NCBI GenBank assembly: GCA_902728285.1
Contig: CACVBU010000198.1
Coordinates: 62,001 to 126,000, forward strand
Direction: 5' to 3'
DNA from: Clytia hemisphaerica
Lineage: Eukaryota; Cnidaria; Hydrozoa; Leptothecata; Clytiidae
Length of the DNA: 64,000 bases
Shown here: piece by piece, positions 10,994-23,463 of the stretch
How the letters are laid out: every line of letters begins with the position of its first letter
Numbering within the stretch: the stretch's first letter is position 1
The notes under the pieces: generated by a model
Databases searched by the model: none
The model's input: the letters and a program-made list of their open reading frames with translations, nothing else
Told to the model about the DNA's origin: nothing
Program-made: the position numbers and the translations under genes

Positions 10994-13236
10994 ATGCGTT
11001 CCATTTCGTTGGTCAACAAGTTGGAAGTGGATTACAAAGGCAGTTTGTTCAAAAGCGCTATTTGTCTGGTGGATATTGACGAGGATGGTTTGAACGAACT
11101 GTGTGTTGGCTTCACTAATGGTGAACTTCATGCTTACAAAGGTATTCATCCACTTTCATCGCAACTAGAAGATCTCACTCACAGTTGATCTTCTGGTCAT
11201 TCTTGTGAGAATTGATAAATAATGATGTAAAGTATAACATATTTCACTTTTATTTGCTAGGCTTGGACACGACAAAGCCATGGAAGTTGAGCAAAGGGTT
11301 AGGATCATTGGTTGTGTTGTGCGGAGGACATGTTCGAAGCAAAGATGAAACGTTACTTTGTGCATTAGATTCTGAAGGGAGGTGTAATCTGTTTGACGTC
11401 AAAGAAGAACACGTGACATCTGACCATGATGGATCGTGCGTTGTGAGTTTACTTCTTCTCATGTTCTAAAACGTCATCGGCCAAATTTCATTACTCATAT
11501 TCAGCCACAATATAGTCATTTTTTGTAATCACTTAGAACTTTTATTGAGCTGTCGCACTTTTTCTAAAGGGTAGTCCACCATCTGGCGCTCCAACCTGTT
11601 CGCCAACAGAAGAAATGCGTTTGGTGCACAAAGAACACCTTCCGCCCAACGCCAAGGTGGCCATCCTGGAAGATGTGGACAATGATGGAGTGGCGGAGCT
11701 GATCATCGGCTATACTGATCGTTATGTTCGCATCTATAAGTGGACCGTTCAAGGAGGTTTGTTCGTTAGTCATCCAGCTGGTTATTAGCTTGATGCTTTA
11801 TCATTTCACGTTACTCCTCATGTCAAGTTGCTAGTTACAGGGAAATCACCCTAATTAGCTAACACTTCACGGATTTTCTTCCGCACAATCAATCGTTCGT
11901 GTAGGCGAGGGGATTTTTTTTAAGTTCTTTATAAATTCTGTGTTACTTTGTACGATTAGGCGTCCCACTGCCTATTATTGTCTCTTTTTTACTTTTTCTG
12001 TAGATCCCTTGGATGACGTCGAGAAAAAGCTGACCAAACAAAACACTGAAGAAACGGACAAAAAATCCACTCTGTCTTTTTCACTCTCGTTATCGAAAGA
12101 AGCCAAACACCTTTCGCCTGCACCACGACAAAAGAGTGCTGAGACTGCAGAAGAAGGTACCATTAACAACAATAACAGCACGCCTTATCACCCAGTTGGT
12201 TCGTTTGTACTCCTCAAGCAATTCTCTTTGATCGGACAGATCGGCTCATTGGCTGTGTGCACCACTGTGGAAGGATTGAACCAATTGATCGTGTCACAAC
12301 CAAACGGTGGATATTGCATCTTGGGCCAGTACGATGAAGATGGCTTCACCGAAAACATCGTGCGTTTGTATTTACTTTCTGTCTGTATAACCCTCCTATT
12401 GAGTCTATTGAGTTTAAAATTGAGAGAGGAGAAAGTGAACAGTCAAAGCTTCTCAGTTTGCAAGCTTGTACTTGATACATACCATGCATATAACAAGCTA
12501 ATTTTACCCGTCAGATTCAAAGCGTTCAACTGATTTGTTTTGTTTTTGTTTCTAGAGCACGCCAACTAGCGTGGAAGCGCCGTCGCCAAGCAACCAAGAC
12601 TCTTACCCGATCTTCTACCCGATCACAGCATACGGTAATCGTTCTTTCCAACAACAACACATCAACACAGAAATCATCGGAGGTATTCGGCGACAGAAGG
12701 GAGCTACAGGCGTTATAGGGCTTGCAACGCATGATGGTTATTTCATTATTCTTGATAATACATATTTCTCTGGTCAAAACCCAGTTAAAAATTCCTCTAA
12801 AAACAATTGGTTCGCTATGTCCAAAGTTGACGTCACAAATGACGGTGATGACGAAATCGTTTTGTGTGACCTGAACGGTATGACGTACATCATCGATAAA
12901 GAACGAAATATTGTAAGTTATAATTTCAATGAGAACGTCGCTGCTTTTTGTGCTGGTTACTATGGAAATAAAGGACGCTCTACGCCATGTCTGTGTTACG
13001 TCACTTTGAGTGGAAAGATTCATTTATATTACGATGTTTGGATCGACGCCATCAAAGTGCGTTGTGTGCATGCTGCTCTCATTGAGAAGATCAAGAGGAA
13101 ACCGGAGCTGCATTATCTGTTGGAACTTTTGCGTGGTGAGAGCGGTGAAGTGGACCATGAAAAACTGCAGTCACTTGTTAAGCAATCTGCTTCTCTCAAT
13201 CGCTTCTCATCCTCGCTTTTTACCAAGAATAGATAA
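10994..13236 (+). CDS. ITFG2: ITFG2-like KICSTOR complex subunit, 5 exons
   Basis: Coding exons: 10994-11141, 11261-11442, 11570-11756, 12004-12359, 12556-13236. Phases match throughout and give 517 aa. It begins MRSISLVNKLE, close to the start of vertebrate ITFG2, and keeps the FG-GAP/beta-propeller calcium-loop-like repeats: DIDEDGLNEL (blade 1), DVDNDGVAEL followed by IGYTDRYVR (exon 3), and DVTNDGDDEIV then MTYIIDKE (exon 5). The C-terminal FCAGYYG and PCLCYVT stretch is also conserved. ITFG2 joins KPTN, SZT2 and KICS2 in KICSTOR, which holds GATOR1 at the lysosome and so restrains mTORC1 when amino acids or glucose are low. The protein is about 70 aa longer than human ITFG2 (447 aa). The extra length is mostly a Ser/Thr/Lys/Glu-rich, low-complexity loop encoded at 12004-12180. 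The upstream GTG at 10967 is in frame, but the ATG at 10994 matches the family start. Confidence 0.9.
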
Positions 13237-16221
13237 ACTGTAGCATCATGCGTCCTAGTATTGTTTATACCAATATTGTTGTACCAGCTACCTTTCAAAC
13301 AGAATGATTGGTTTCAATCCCGCGCAACCTTTGTGCTTGTCAAAGTAAACAGACTCATACTTAACACGTTCGCTGCCCACTACAAGTAAAGTCGTTGTAG
13401 AGGGGTCAAAATACCGGTAGTACTTCAAAAGGCCATAACTTTTGAAACAAAAACATTTGACTACTTTTTTTCAATTTGAAGGAATTTGAAGTATTTTTTG
13501 AGGCTACAACGTACAAGAAACCTTTTGAGTCAAACTATGAACGAAATTAGGGGAGGTCAATTTTATACGAAAACAAGATAACGATGTAAGTGCATTTTTA
13601 GATTGTTTTTGGAAAAGCCCAAAATAAAGGGTAAAGTTTCATTCTTGTAGAACCAAGAAATCGTGTTCTGATTATTTTGTCACTCTGTGTGTCTTCTCAT
13701 GACTTAGTCTACATTAGAATAAGGACAACTACTATAGGTTAAAGAACTAGAATTCTCATTTCGATATCGACTTATGAAACCACTTTTAAGTCAATGATAA
13801 GATAAAGGGCAGGCTAGAACTTTCGACAGTATTATTACTAGTCAAGCCAAAAGTGGACTAATATATAAGTCTGCAACTCAGGAATCTGTATATTTTATTT
13901 TATTTTTTTATGTTTTTTTATCGGCGATCTTAAAAATACCTGCAATCTGATTGGTTAAAAAGAGTACATAATATCTTGTATTTTATATTTTTTGGGTCAC
14001 CGACAAACCAGTTATCAGACATTTGCGCTCGTACAATATGGAAATAGTTCACTTGTTCCGGATTTTCTGGATTTTCTCCTCGCCTAAAATCCTCGGAATT
14101 TTGAAAATATTTTTCATATTGTACACGCAACTTTCCGATAACTATTACATATTTAGTAGTTCTTTTGAATATACGGATTGCAAAATTATATCAATGCAGT
14201 CAAAACCACAGATCTGTAAAGCCCGAAGGGCTAGATTTGCGGCTTTTATCGAAAAGTGAAGCCAAGTTTTGGTAGGATTTCCTACCAGAGTCACGTGACT
14301 AAAATATGCAATTTCACCGGTTTGAGAGATCTGAAATAGCGTTTGCCGCCTACTTTTTTTGATATCGCGCTCCGAAAACAATCAAAATGCTAGATCCTAT
14401 CCATCGGCACGAAATTTAAAAAGTCAAATTTTTGCTTCACTTTTTTTTGCTGGAGAAAGCATAAAGTTGCCTATCTAGCCCTTCGGGCTTTACAGATATC
14501 TGTGGTCAAAACATGTGATTACTCGAAAAAAAACAACTGATTTTATTTCCATGTTACTTGCTTTACAACTTACAGCTGATAACTTTATCAGTGTCAATAA
14601 ATTGGAACCAATCAGAAATGAATGTCATGTAACAAGCACATAAAAATTTCGAGTAAAAGCGTGATTTGTCTTCAGACTTTTATTTTGCAACCTGTGTATT
14701 AAAGTACAGAAATATAGTTTTAGCTCCAAGTCCCAAAATTATTTATCTGGAATTTGCAAATCCTCATCTTAGATTCTTCAATGTATTTTCTCTACGATCG
14801 TTATTGCTGACGGGCGAAATATATTATATAATACTGAACAAAAGCGTGGTGTGCGACAGAATGAATTGCCGCACCAGCTTTGACCCTTTCCCCTTCTCGA
14901 ACAAGTCAGGATCACTGTGTGGGTTTTAAACAATAAACCGGAAGTGTTGGAGATTATCAAAACGTATTTATAATTTCTGTAAGTTTAGCTGCGGTAGGTA
15001 GGTACTCCCTGTATTGCGAAGAATCGTCCATTTTGACTTCAAAATCTTTCTTAATCTTTCGGAATCCTTAAATTGGTTCCGTAATGGAAATCGTCAAAAA
15101 TTCGGTAATTTGGACATTTTGGCTTAATTGCTCAAAAACAAAAGAAAAATCGGTATTGAAACTGAAACATCTTTACCCTGAACTTTGAAAATCAGAACCC
15201 TGGCCCGTGCGCCCCCAACATTTGGACTTGTCTTGTTTGACAATATCAAGAATATTGCTCATATAGCGCACACGTTTAATCGGATTAACTTTCGCGAGAT
15301 TAAATTTCGCGATTTCACGAATTTTCGCCATTTTCGCGAAATCAAAACTCGTGTCCAAAGTTCCCACTTTTGGCAAAAAATGGCTATTTTTCAGCTTTTT
15401 TCAGGCTGATTCTCGAGATTAAATCCAGCGAAATTTTTCAAAGCCCTGACTCGCGAAATTAGATCCAGAAAATTTCGCCATTTTTTTTCTCGCGAAATCT
15501 AATCTGATTAAAGTATGATTTTGTGACTAGGAATGCAAATCAGATGAAATGTTTACTAAATCTGTTCTAAATACATGCCCCGGCTGAAAGAAAATGGCCA
15601 TGTGTTCTTCTTCCGAAGCTTATAAGTTCAAAGTTCAATTAGAAAAAGCTTTTTAACTTTTCAACTTTTGTTATAAAGCTGGCTTTTAGCACTTTGTTAT
15701 ATGCTACATTCTCACACATTCATCACATATAATGCAATCGATATGTATATGTATAAATAAAATAAGACGCAGCTATTGATTGATATTCCGAAATCCGATG
15801 ACAGAAACATTCAGCTAATAATTTGAAACATATCCCGGACTGTTATAGGTAAGACCATTCCTTTCATGGACTTCTTCATTCCTCACTATTCCTCGGCGTT
15901 CTTCGAACGTTCCTCGAGAATGGCGATTTTGAAATTTTATTCTACTTTAGCATTCCTTGAGGATTCCATCCATTTATGACGTTGTTTTTTAAAAAGCGTT
16001 CTCAGGAATGGAGATATTTCTACTTTATTTTGTCGTTCCTGAGGAATGGACATTTATGACGTTGTTTTTAGACGTTCCTCTTCGTTGTACCTGTTCTACA
16101 AAACGATAAACGTGAGATACACAGTGGTGGTGGTACAGAGTAGGACATTCGAACACCAACAAATTAGTACCGTGAGTATCACAGCGCGAATAAATTCGAG
16201 CTGTGAAGACAAAGTTTTTTT
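13237..16221. other. Gene-free stretch downstream of ITFG2-like gene
   Basis: No exon is recognisable. AATAAA at about 13622 could be a polyadenylation signal. The stretch holds a 300-bp inverted-repeat element (14206-14505), a tract rich in TTTCGCGA (about 15280-15500), and a tract of diverged GGAATG/TTCCTC repeats around 15850-16080. Confidence 0.5.
14206..14505. mobile_element. MITE, AGCCCGAAGGGCTAG family, copy 1
   Basis: Termini CCACAGATCTGTAAAGCCCG and its imperfect reverse complement (TTTACAGATATCTGTGG) enclose about 300 bp. Just inside is a second palindrome around GGTAGGATTTCCTACC. A related copy lies at about 38070-38346. No coding capacity. Confidence 0.6.
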
Positions 16222-16371
16222 TTAAAGGGAACGACGCATGGTATATTTATGAAATGCTGATCTAGCATTGGCACAAACACCCATACGGAGGAGTATTTAG
16301 GAGTGCTGGATCATAACAAAAACCAAAAGTGACTTTATTCCAAAAAATATATTCAAAAAAGTGAATATAAT

Positions 16372-18658
16372 TGCGGAACGACCGTTTTGAGGGCGCGAAG
16401 CGCCCGAATAGGGAGTGTAGCATCCTTTCTCTAGATCTGGGCGTGTGGCGTAAAAAATTTGTATATGCACGAAATTTTCAAAAAAAATCGTCCGGTGACA
16501 TATCGACTTTGCTTCGTGTTGGATGGGATCAATTTTCTGTAGCACTATTAAAAGTATCTGTTTTGTAAAAATATTTATTGCAATAGAATATGATTGATAT
16601 CAAAAGTATTATAAAGTAAGACTTTTGATTAAAATTGCAACTTTTGTACAATTAATAGTAAGAGTGTCAAAGCTTTATCTTCTTTGCTTTTTTCCCGCTT
16701 CTTCCAGATGTCTGGGCCTAGTCTTTTTTTCTGCGTTTCATTTTCAAAACAACAAAGATGGCCCTGAAAACCAACGAATCTCTTCGGTTTTTGAGGTGCA
16801 TGCATTAACTTTTGGACTGATTATGGCCCATTGAAAGGTAAATCTTCATTTTTTTTTTCACCTTTATAGTTTCAACTACCTTTGGAATGTTACATTAGTA
16901 CTTTTTTGTATTAAATTGGAATTCATTTCACAAAACAAAATGTTTTTTTCTCGGCCATGTGTTTTTCATGGATATCATATGGCCATGTTTTCTTTCCACA
17001 GGCTTATTTTTATTCATATGGGTCGTGTGTTTATTTCATTTTACTCTAACTATAATTATTTTCATCTCTTCTGTCTTCAGGGTTCAGGTGAAGGAGCTTG
17101 ATTGATGTGATGGGTGACTTTTAACTACCCGATCGGCCGACTGGCTGAATCAGCAGTGTTTCAGAGTTTTGGTGGGTGAACGTGCACAACAAAGAAGCAG
17201 CATAAAACCAAAATATACATAGCATTATGACAGTATGAACAGATATTGTGATTGATGGAGAATAATAAAATATGGTCCTGCTGAATATAAATTGTGCCAG
17301 TTCCATGTTATTCCGTGCAATGTTTACGAGACAAAAGAGAAGACTGTACTGGAAAGCAGAATCAAAATGATAATTAATAGTTTCTTTTTTCGTCATTGAA
17401 GATTTCTTCAATATTTCGATAAAATGGAATCATTTTGATTTGGCTTGATTGATTGTTGATTCCATTATCGCTTGCTGACTCTCAAAAGATTTTTGTTTAA
17501 CATTGGAGCTTGATCATCATCAATTAGAATAATACCGATTTATATTTGTACGATAAAGTGATAACAAAAGCATGATTGATGACTTTAGCCGAAAAGACAA
17601 CTTAAATGATAAAAGTACCTATATGTTACTTTTGATGCTAGCTCGAATATATTTTCAAACAAGATATCTTTCACAAAAAAGCTTTTTTTACTGGCGAATC
17701 AACTTATATTTTCATAAACTCTTTGACGTGAGATTGTAGATAAAGCTTGTTATTATTACCGCCTAATAAATAGTAATGGCATTACTTTAACTTATATGAA
17801 TTATAGAAGTTTTTGAATTTTATTCTGCAAGGCAAGGTTCTTGAAAAAATTAGTTTGGACTAGTTTGGATTGATTTTATAAATAAAACATTGGGAACATC
17901 TTTTTGCCGAACACACAATACAGTATATATCGCAAAAATAGACTCATGAAAAGACAAAATTTCATCACGCAAAAAATCTCATAGTCTTGATAAGTTACTG
18001 GAAATTATTGCTAGGCTGCTGATTCCTTTTCGGAAAATTGATACTACATTTGGAGTGAATGATATCATAAGGAGGTAGCACATTTTGAGAGATTGTATAC
18101 TAGGTTCTAATGGCTGAAAAGCTCAAGATCAAACTACGCACTATTTTCTTTTAAATTTTAAAGGGAAATGTATATTATAATTTTTGAATTGTTTATAAAT
18201 TTGTCTTTTTAAAAGTTTTATAGAGAGCTAAGTAATTGTTTCAAAAACTCACAAAAAGATGGGATAAAACAGGATAAAAGTCTTTCAATTTATTCAGATA
18301 AAATACCAGCCTAAAGCCTAATGTAATATCTTTGTTGTTGGTCATTCAGCCATTGCACAAGAAACATGTGTGTTCTTTTTTGTCACTTGCACTATTTTTT
18401 ATAAGAACCAGTAAATTTTTTAAAGGTTTGGCTGTCCTTTTTTGCACTTTGAGCCTGAAATTGTTTTTGAATTGCTCAAAACCCGGCGTATTTAATTTTT
18501 GAGCCTCGTATTGTTCTTATAAAATTCTTATAAAAAAGAAAGAGTTGAGTTGGAAAACATTATCAATAAAAGTTTGACTTATAAAAATAATTTGTTAGTG
18601 TCGAAATTTCTTCGCTTTGCGAAAACGGAACGGTCGTTCTGCAACCCCTTTTATGTTG
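16372..18658 (+). mobile_element. 2.3-kb GCGGAACGACC transposon, copy 1
   Basis: Starts GCGGAACGACCGTTTT at 16372 and ends ...CAACCCCTTTTATGTTG at 18658. The inverted partner of the left end, CGGTCGTTC(T/C)GC, lies 16 nt inside the right end, so the termini are asymmetric. Comparison with the empty site at 60585-61074 fixes the insertion. ATT flanks both ends. Close to the left end is a strong hairpin, GGGCGC-GAA-GCGCCC (about 16382-16396). Small open frames are not conserved between copies, so it is probably non-autonomous. Confidence 0.75.
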
Positions 18659-18758
18659 ATTTACTATAATGTTCAACAACAACACAAAAAGACTTACATA
18701 AAACTGAAAGAAAAAAAGAATGTCTTTTTCTTTTGAATGAAATCGAGTGTTTCTATTT

Positions 18759-21068
18759 GCGGAACGACCGTTTTGAGGGCGCGAAGCGCCCGAATAGGGA
18801 GTGTAGCATCCTTTCTCTAGATCTGGGCGTGTGGCGTAAAAAAATTGTATATGTTATATGTACGAAAATTTCAAAAAAAATCGTAGGGTGACATATCGAC
18901 TTTGCTTCGTGTTGGATGGGATCAATTTTCTGTAGCACTATTAAAAGTATCTGTTTTGTAAAAATATTTATTGCAATAGAATATGATTGATATCAAAAGT
19001 ATTATAAAGTAAGACTTTTGATTAAAATTGCAACTTTTGTACAATTAATAGTAAGAGTGTCAAAGCTTTATCTTCTTTGCTTTTTTCCCGCTTCTTCCAG
19101 ATGTCTGGGCCCAGTCTTTTTTTCTGCGTTTCATTTTCAAAACAACAAAGATGGCCCTGAAAACCAACGAATTTTTTCGGTTTTTGAGGTGCATGCATTA
19201 ACTTTTGGACTGATTATGGCCCATTGAAAGGTAAATCTTCATTCTTTTTCACCTTTATAGTTTCAACTACCTTTGGAATGTTACATTAGTACTTTTTCTT
19301 TGTGTTGACTTTTTTGTTTATAAATTGGATTTCATCTCACAAAACAAAATGTATTTTTCTCGGCCATGTGTTTCATGGATATCACATGGCCATGTTTTCT
19401 TTCCACAGGCTTATTTTTATTCATATGGGGTGTGTGCTTATTTCATTTTACTCTAACTATAATTATTTTCATCTCTTCTGTCTTCAGGGTTCAGGTGAAG
19501 GGGAGCTTGCCTTGATTGATGTGATGGGTGACTTTTACCGATCGGCCGACTGGCTGAATCAGCAGTGTTTCAGAGTTTCGGTGGGTGAACGTACACAACA
19601 AAGAAGCAGCATAAAACCAAAATATACATAGCATTATGACTGTATGAACAGATTGTGATTGATGGAGAATAATAAAATGGTCCTGCTGAATATAAATTGT
19701 GCCAGTTCCATGTTATTCCGTGCAATGTTTACGAGACAAAAGAGAAGACTGTACTGGAAAACAGAATCAAAATGATAATTACTAGTTGCTATTTTCATCA
19801 TTGAAGATTTCTTCAATATTTATTCGATAATAATGGAATCATTTTGATTTGGCTTGATTGATTGTTGATTCCAATCGCTTTCTTGCTGACTCTCGAGAGA
19901 TTTTTGTTTAACATTGGAGCTTGATCATCATCAATCAGAATAATGCCGATTTATATTTGTACGATAAAGTGATAACAAAAGCATGATTGATGACTTTAGC
20001 CCAAAAGACAACTTAAATGATAAAAGTACCTATGGTATATGTTACTTTTGATGCTAGCTCGAATATATTTTCAAACAAGATATCTTTCACAAAAAAGTGT
20101 TTTTTACTGGCAAATCAACTTATATTTTCATAAACTCTTTGACGTGAAATTGTAGATAACGCTTGTTATTATATTACCGCCTAATAAATAGTAATGGCAT
20201 TACTTTATGTACTTATATGAATTATAGAAGTTTTTGAATTTTATTCTGCAAGGCAAGGTTCTAGAAAAAATTAGTTTGGACTGGTTTGGATTGATTTTAT
20301 AAATGAAACATTGGGAACATCTTTTTGCCGAACACACAATATCGCAAAAATAGACTCACAAAAAGACCAAATTTCATCACGCAAAAAATCTCACTATTCT
20401 TGATAAGTTACTGGAAATTATTGCTAGGATGCTGGTTCCTTTTCGGAAAATTGATACTACATTTGAAGTGAATGATATCATAAAGAGGTAGCACATTTAG
20501 AGAGATTGTATACTAGGTTCTAATGGTTGAAAAGCTCAAGATCATCTTTCAAACTACGCACTATTCTCTTTTAAATTTTAAAGGGAAATGTATAATATAA
20601 TTTTTGAATTGTTGATAAATTTGTCTTTGTAAAAGTTTTATAGAGAGCTAAGTAATTGTTTCAAAAACTCACTAAAAGATGGGATAAAAGTCTTTCAATT
20701 TATTCTGATAAACTACCAGCCTAAAGCCTAATGTAATATCTTTGTTGTTGGTCATTCAGCCATTGCACAAGAAACATGTGTGTTCTTTTTTGTCACTTGC
20801 ACTATTTTTTATAAGAACCAGTAAATTTTTTTAAAGGTTTGGCTGTCCTTTTTTGCACTTTGAGCCTGAAATTGTTTTTGAATTGCTCAAAACCCGGCCT
20901 ATTTAATTTTTGAGCCTCTTATTGTTCTTATAAAATTCTTATAAAAAAAAAAGAGTTGAGTGGGAAAACATTATCAATAAAAGTTTGACTTATAAAAATA
21001 ATTTGTTAGTGTCGAAATTTCTTCGCTTTGCGAAAACGGAAGGTCGTTCCGCAACCCCTTTTATGTTG
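18759..21068 (+). mobile_element. 2.3-kb GCGGAACGACC transposon, copy 2
   Basis: Same element as 16372-18658 in the same orientation, very similar along its whole length with a few short indels. It entered the same host element about 100 bp further on. ATTT flanks both sides (18755-18758 and 21069-21072). Together the two copies look like a tandem duplication, but the 100 bp between them is host-element sequence, which shows two separate insertions. Confidence 0.75.
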
Positions 21069-21320
21069 ATTTTAAATGAAGACATTCTATTGTGAATTTA
21101 TTCGAAAACTTCTTTGCAATCTTTTTGTTCACATTTTGTCTTCATTCACTTTCGTTTACTGTTGAAAACATAACAAAGTTTTAGCTATACTCTCAAACCA
21201 CGTATAACTGTCGGTTAAGCCAATCAGCTTTCGGGCTGACATCAGCATGTATTTCAGAGTATACCATGGAATTACCAGCAACTCCGACCCCTACTATAAG
21301 TATAGCGCTATTCCCTTTAA

Positions 21321-21560
21321 TACAAGATCTTGTAGAAAAACGCTCGCAAAGTAGATATATTTCACATTTTGGATTTGTTTGGCTTAGAGGAGGTTGCGGA
21401 TCATGTCTGATTTGCTTTTTCAGAAAAATTGTGAGAAATGAAAGGCGGAACGATTATGTCAGTAGGGAACTTTGCGATAGCTTGCTAACTCAACTAAATT
21501 TTCCTTGCAACTGTACCTAACTGACGTACGGGTCAGATCAGTGAGGGTAATTTTTCAGTC
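21321..21560. other. Short unique stretch left of the 18-kb element
   Basis: 240 bp between the TTAA element and the CCTTTT duplication of the giant element. Nothing recognisable. Confidence 0.4.
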
Positions 21561-21566
21561 CCTTTT

Positions 21567-21910
21567 TATGGAGTTAGATAGCTTACAAAATTCAAACACT
21601 TATTTCGATGGTCACTTTTACTTTTCGATGGTCAGTTTTATTTGTCGATGGTCAAATTCTATAAGTCAATGGTCGATAAATAGGATCGGTCGAAGGGGAA
21701 GTCAATGATCGAAAAAGAAGTCATTGATCGAAAAAAGAATCATTGATCGAAAAAAAGCAATGCGGTCAATAGTAAAGACAATGGCTGAACAAATTTTATT
21801 AAGGTTAGAAAAAATGATCTGTGGCATCTATCGACCGATCGACATGACCGCACGACATGCCCGCACGGGCATACCGCACGGTCAGGTCGTTCGCGCCTGT
21901 CTTTGACCCG
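21567..21910 (+). repeat. Left terminal inverted repeat of the 18-kb element, with subterminal repeat arrays
   Basis: After the unique tip come repeated 8-9 bp words TCGATGGTC (three copies plus variants, about 21606-21675), then TCAATGATCGAAAAA-type words (about 21701-21760), then GC-rich CCCGCACGACATG-type words (about 21840-21900). The right copy has the same order mirrored. Such arrays at transposon ends usually bind the transposase; that role is inferred. Confidence 0.75.
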
Positions 21911-22028
21911 CGGTCTGAGTTTCGGTAGTTGGAGTTTCTGGTCTGCAAAATTTGTTGAATTAAATTAAATTAAGAAATATTTTGTGTTTTTTAGAAAAAG
22001 TTCTCTCCCTCCAACAAAATGCTCAAGG

Positions 22029-23463
22029 ATGGATCGTTCTCCTAGAGAGCAGTTTTTTGATTTCATTATTGAAAGTACTAATCGAATACATAACTCTATT
22101 GAGGAAGAAGTCAACAATCTCGACTATTTTGCAAACCAACTCGTGGAACTTATTGTATGTGTTGATCAAGGAAGCACCATATACGAAATAAACCCCATAA
22201 TAGGTGAATGTTTAACGTCAGCATGGACAATGCTTCATAACACTATCTCACAACAAAATGCTGATTGCAGTACACCTGATGTAGAGCACACAGGCCGTGT
22301 TGGACGGCCAAAGATAATGATTTCGAGGGAACAATTACTATTTTTACTGACGTACGATTTCACATATGCTGACATTGCAAGGATATTTTGTGTCAATGCA
22401 CAAACGATCCGGCGTAGGATGAGAGAATTCAATATTGACGAAGATTTCAAGAGATATACAGACATTTCAGATGAAAACTTAGATTCAATTGTGCGTGAAA
22501 TCACCTTAAGCTTTCCTAGCACCGGGATAAGGAATATGAAAGGGTTTCTCGCATCCATGGACATACGGGTCACGTGGGAGAGAGTGAGATCTTCAATGTG
22601 GCGAACTGATCCTGAAGGTATTTTAAACAGATCTATTCATCGCCGTTTGATACATCGACGTGTTTATAGTGTGCCAGGAGCGTTAGCTCTCTGGCACATA
22701 GATGGGAACCACAAGTTAATCAGATGGGGACTAGTCATCCACGGAGGAATTGATGGATATTCTCGTAAAATCATGTATTTACATTGTAGTGAAAACAACT
22801 TAGCTGCTACAGTAAATTTGCTATTTCAGGAGGCAGTAGCAACTTTCGGGCTACCATCACGTGTGCGTGCGGATCAGGGTGTGGAAAATGTTGACGTTGC
22901 AAGATATATGCTAGCACATCCATTAAGAGGTCCTGACAGAAGAAGTTTCATTGCTGGTAAATCATGTCACAACCAGAGAATAGAACGTCTCTGGCGTGAC
23001 GTATTCAGCGCTTGCCTGTCAACCTATTACGCCGTTTTTTCATTACCTTGAAACATTTGATTTATTGGATATTTCAGACGATTTACATCTTCAAGTTTTA
23101 CACTTGGTCTTTATACCCCGAATCAATGAACACCTTCATGTGTTTCGAAATGGATGGGACAACCATTCGTTATCTAGCTCTAGAAATAAGTCGCCGAATC
23201 AGTTATGGATATTAGGGCAGCTAAATTATGAAGTAGAACAAGAAAACATAGACGTTGGACCAGATTTCGGGATAGATTATGAAAACTTTCTACCTTTAGA
23301 AGAAAATTCAGTCGAAGTTCACCCTAATCCGCTCAATCATGTCCTTAATGTGGACCAAACCGATGAATTGGTGAGAAACTTCGATGTATTAGGACGTTCC
23401 GAAAATTTTGGTGTGGATATTTATTGTAACGCGTTAGAGTATGCAAGGACATTAGTAGAGTAA
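22029..23463 (+). pseudogene. DDE integrase-core transposase, one frameshift
   Basis: The frame opens at ATG 22029 (340 codons to a stop at 23051) and continues in another frame from about 23041 to 23463. The break falls in a run of six T at 23035-23040; a one-base length change explains it. The N-terminal part ends in a helix-turn-helix ([19 protein letters not shown]). The integrase core has Asp225 (WHIDGNH), Asp282 (RADQGVEN) and Glu319 ([10 protein letters not shown]), a D-x56-D-x36-E arrangement, so the catalytic triad is complete upstream of the break. The C-terminal frame holds the family's usual LHLQVLHLVFIPRIN and FRNGW segments and an acidic tail. An acceptor-like TTTTTTAG at about 21987-21994 leaves room for a 5' UTR exon. 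The frameshift could be decay or an assembly error in a homopolymer. Confidence 0.78.

Larger units (their letters stand above)
16226..21316. mobile_element. TTAA-type non-autonomous element, disrupted by two 2.3-kb insertions
   Basis: The ends AGGGAA...TTCCCT are flanked by TTAA on both sides (16222-16225 and 21317-21320), the target of piggyBac and Kolobok elements. Its own sequence survives as 16226-16371, about 18659-18758 and 21069-21316. The uninterrupted copy at 60585-61074 (490 bp) shows what it looked like before both insertions. No transposase. Confidence 0.8.

Noticed and set aside
16372-21068. Simple tandem duplication of 2.3 kb
   Set aside because: The 100 bp between the two copies is part of the interrupted TTAA element, as the clean copy at 60585-61074 shows. 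These are two insertions.
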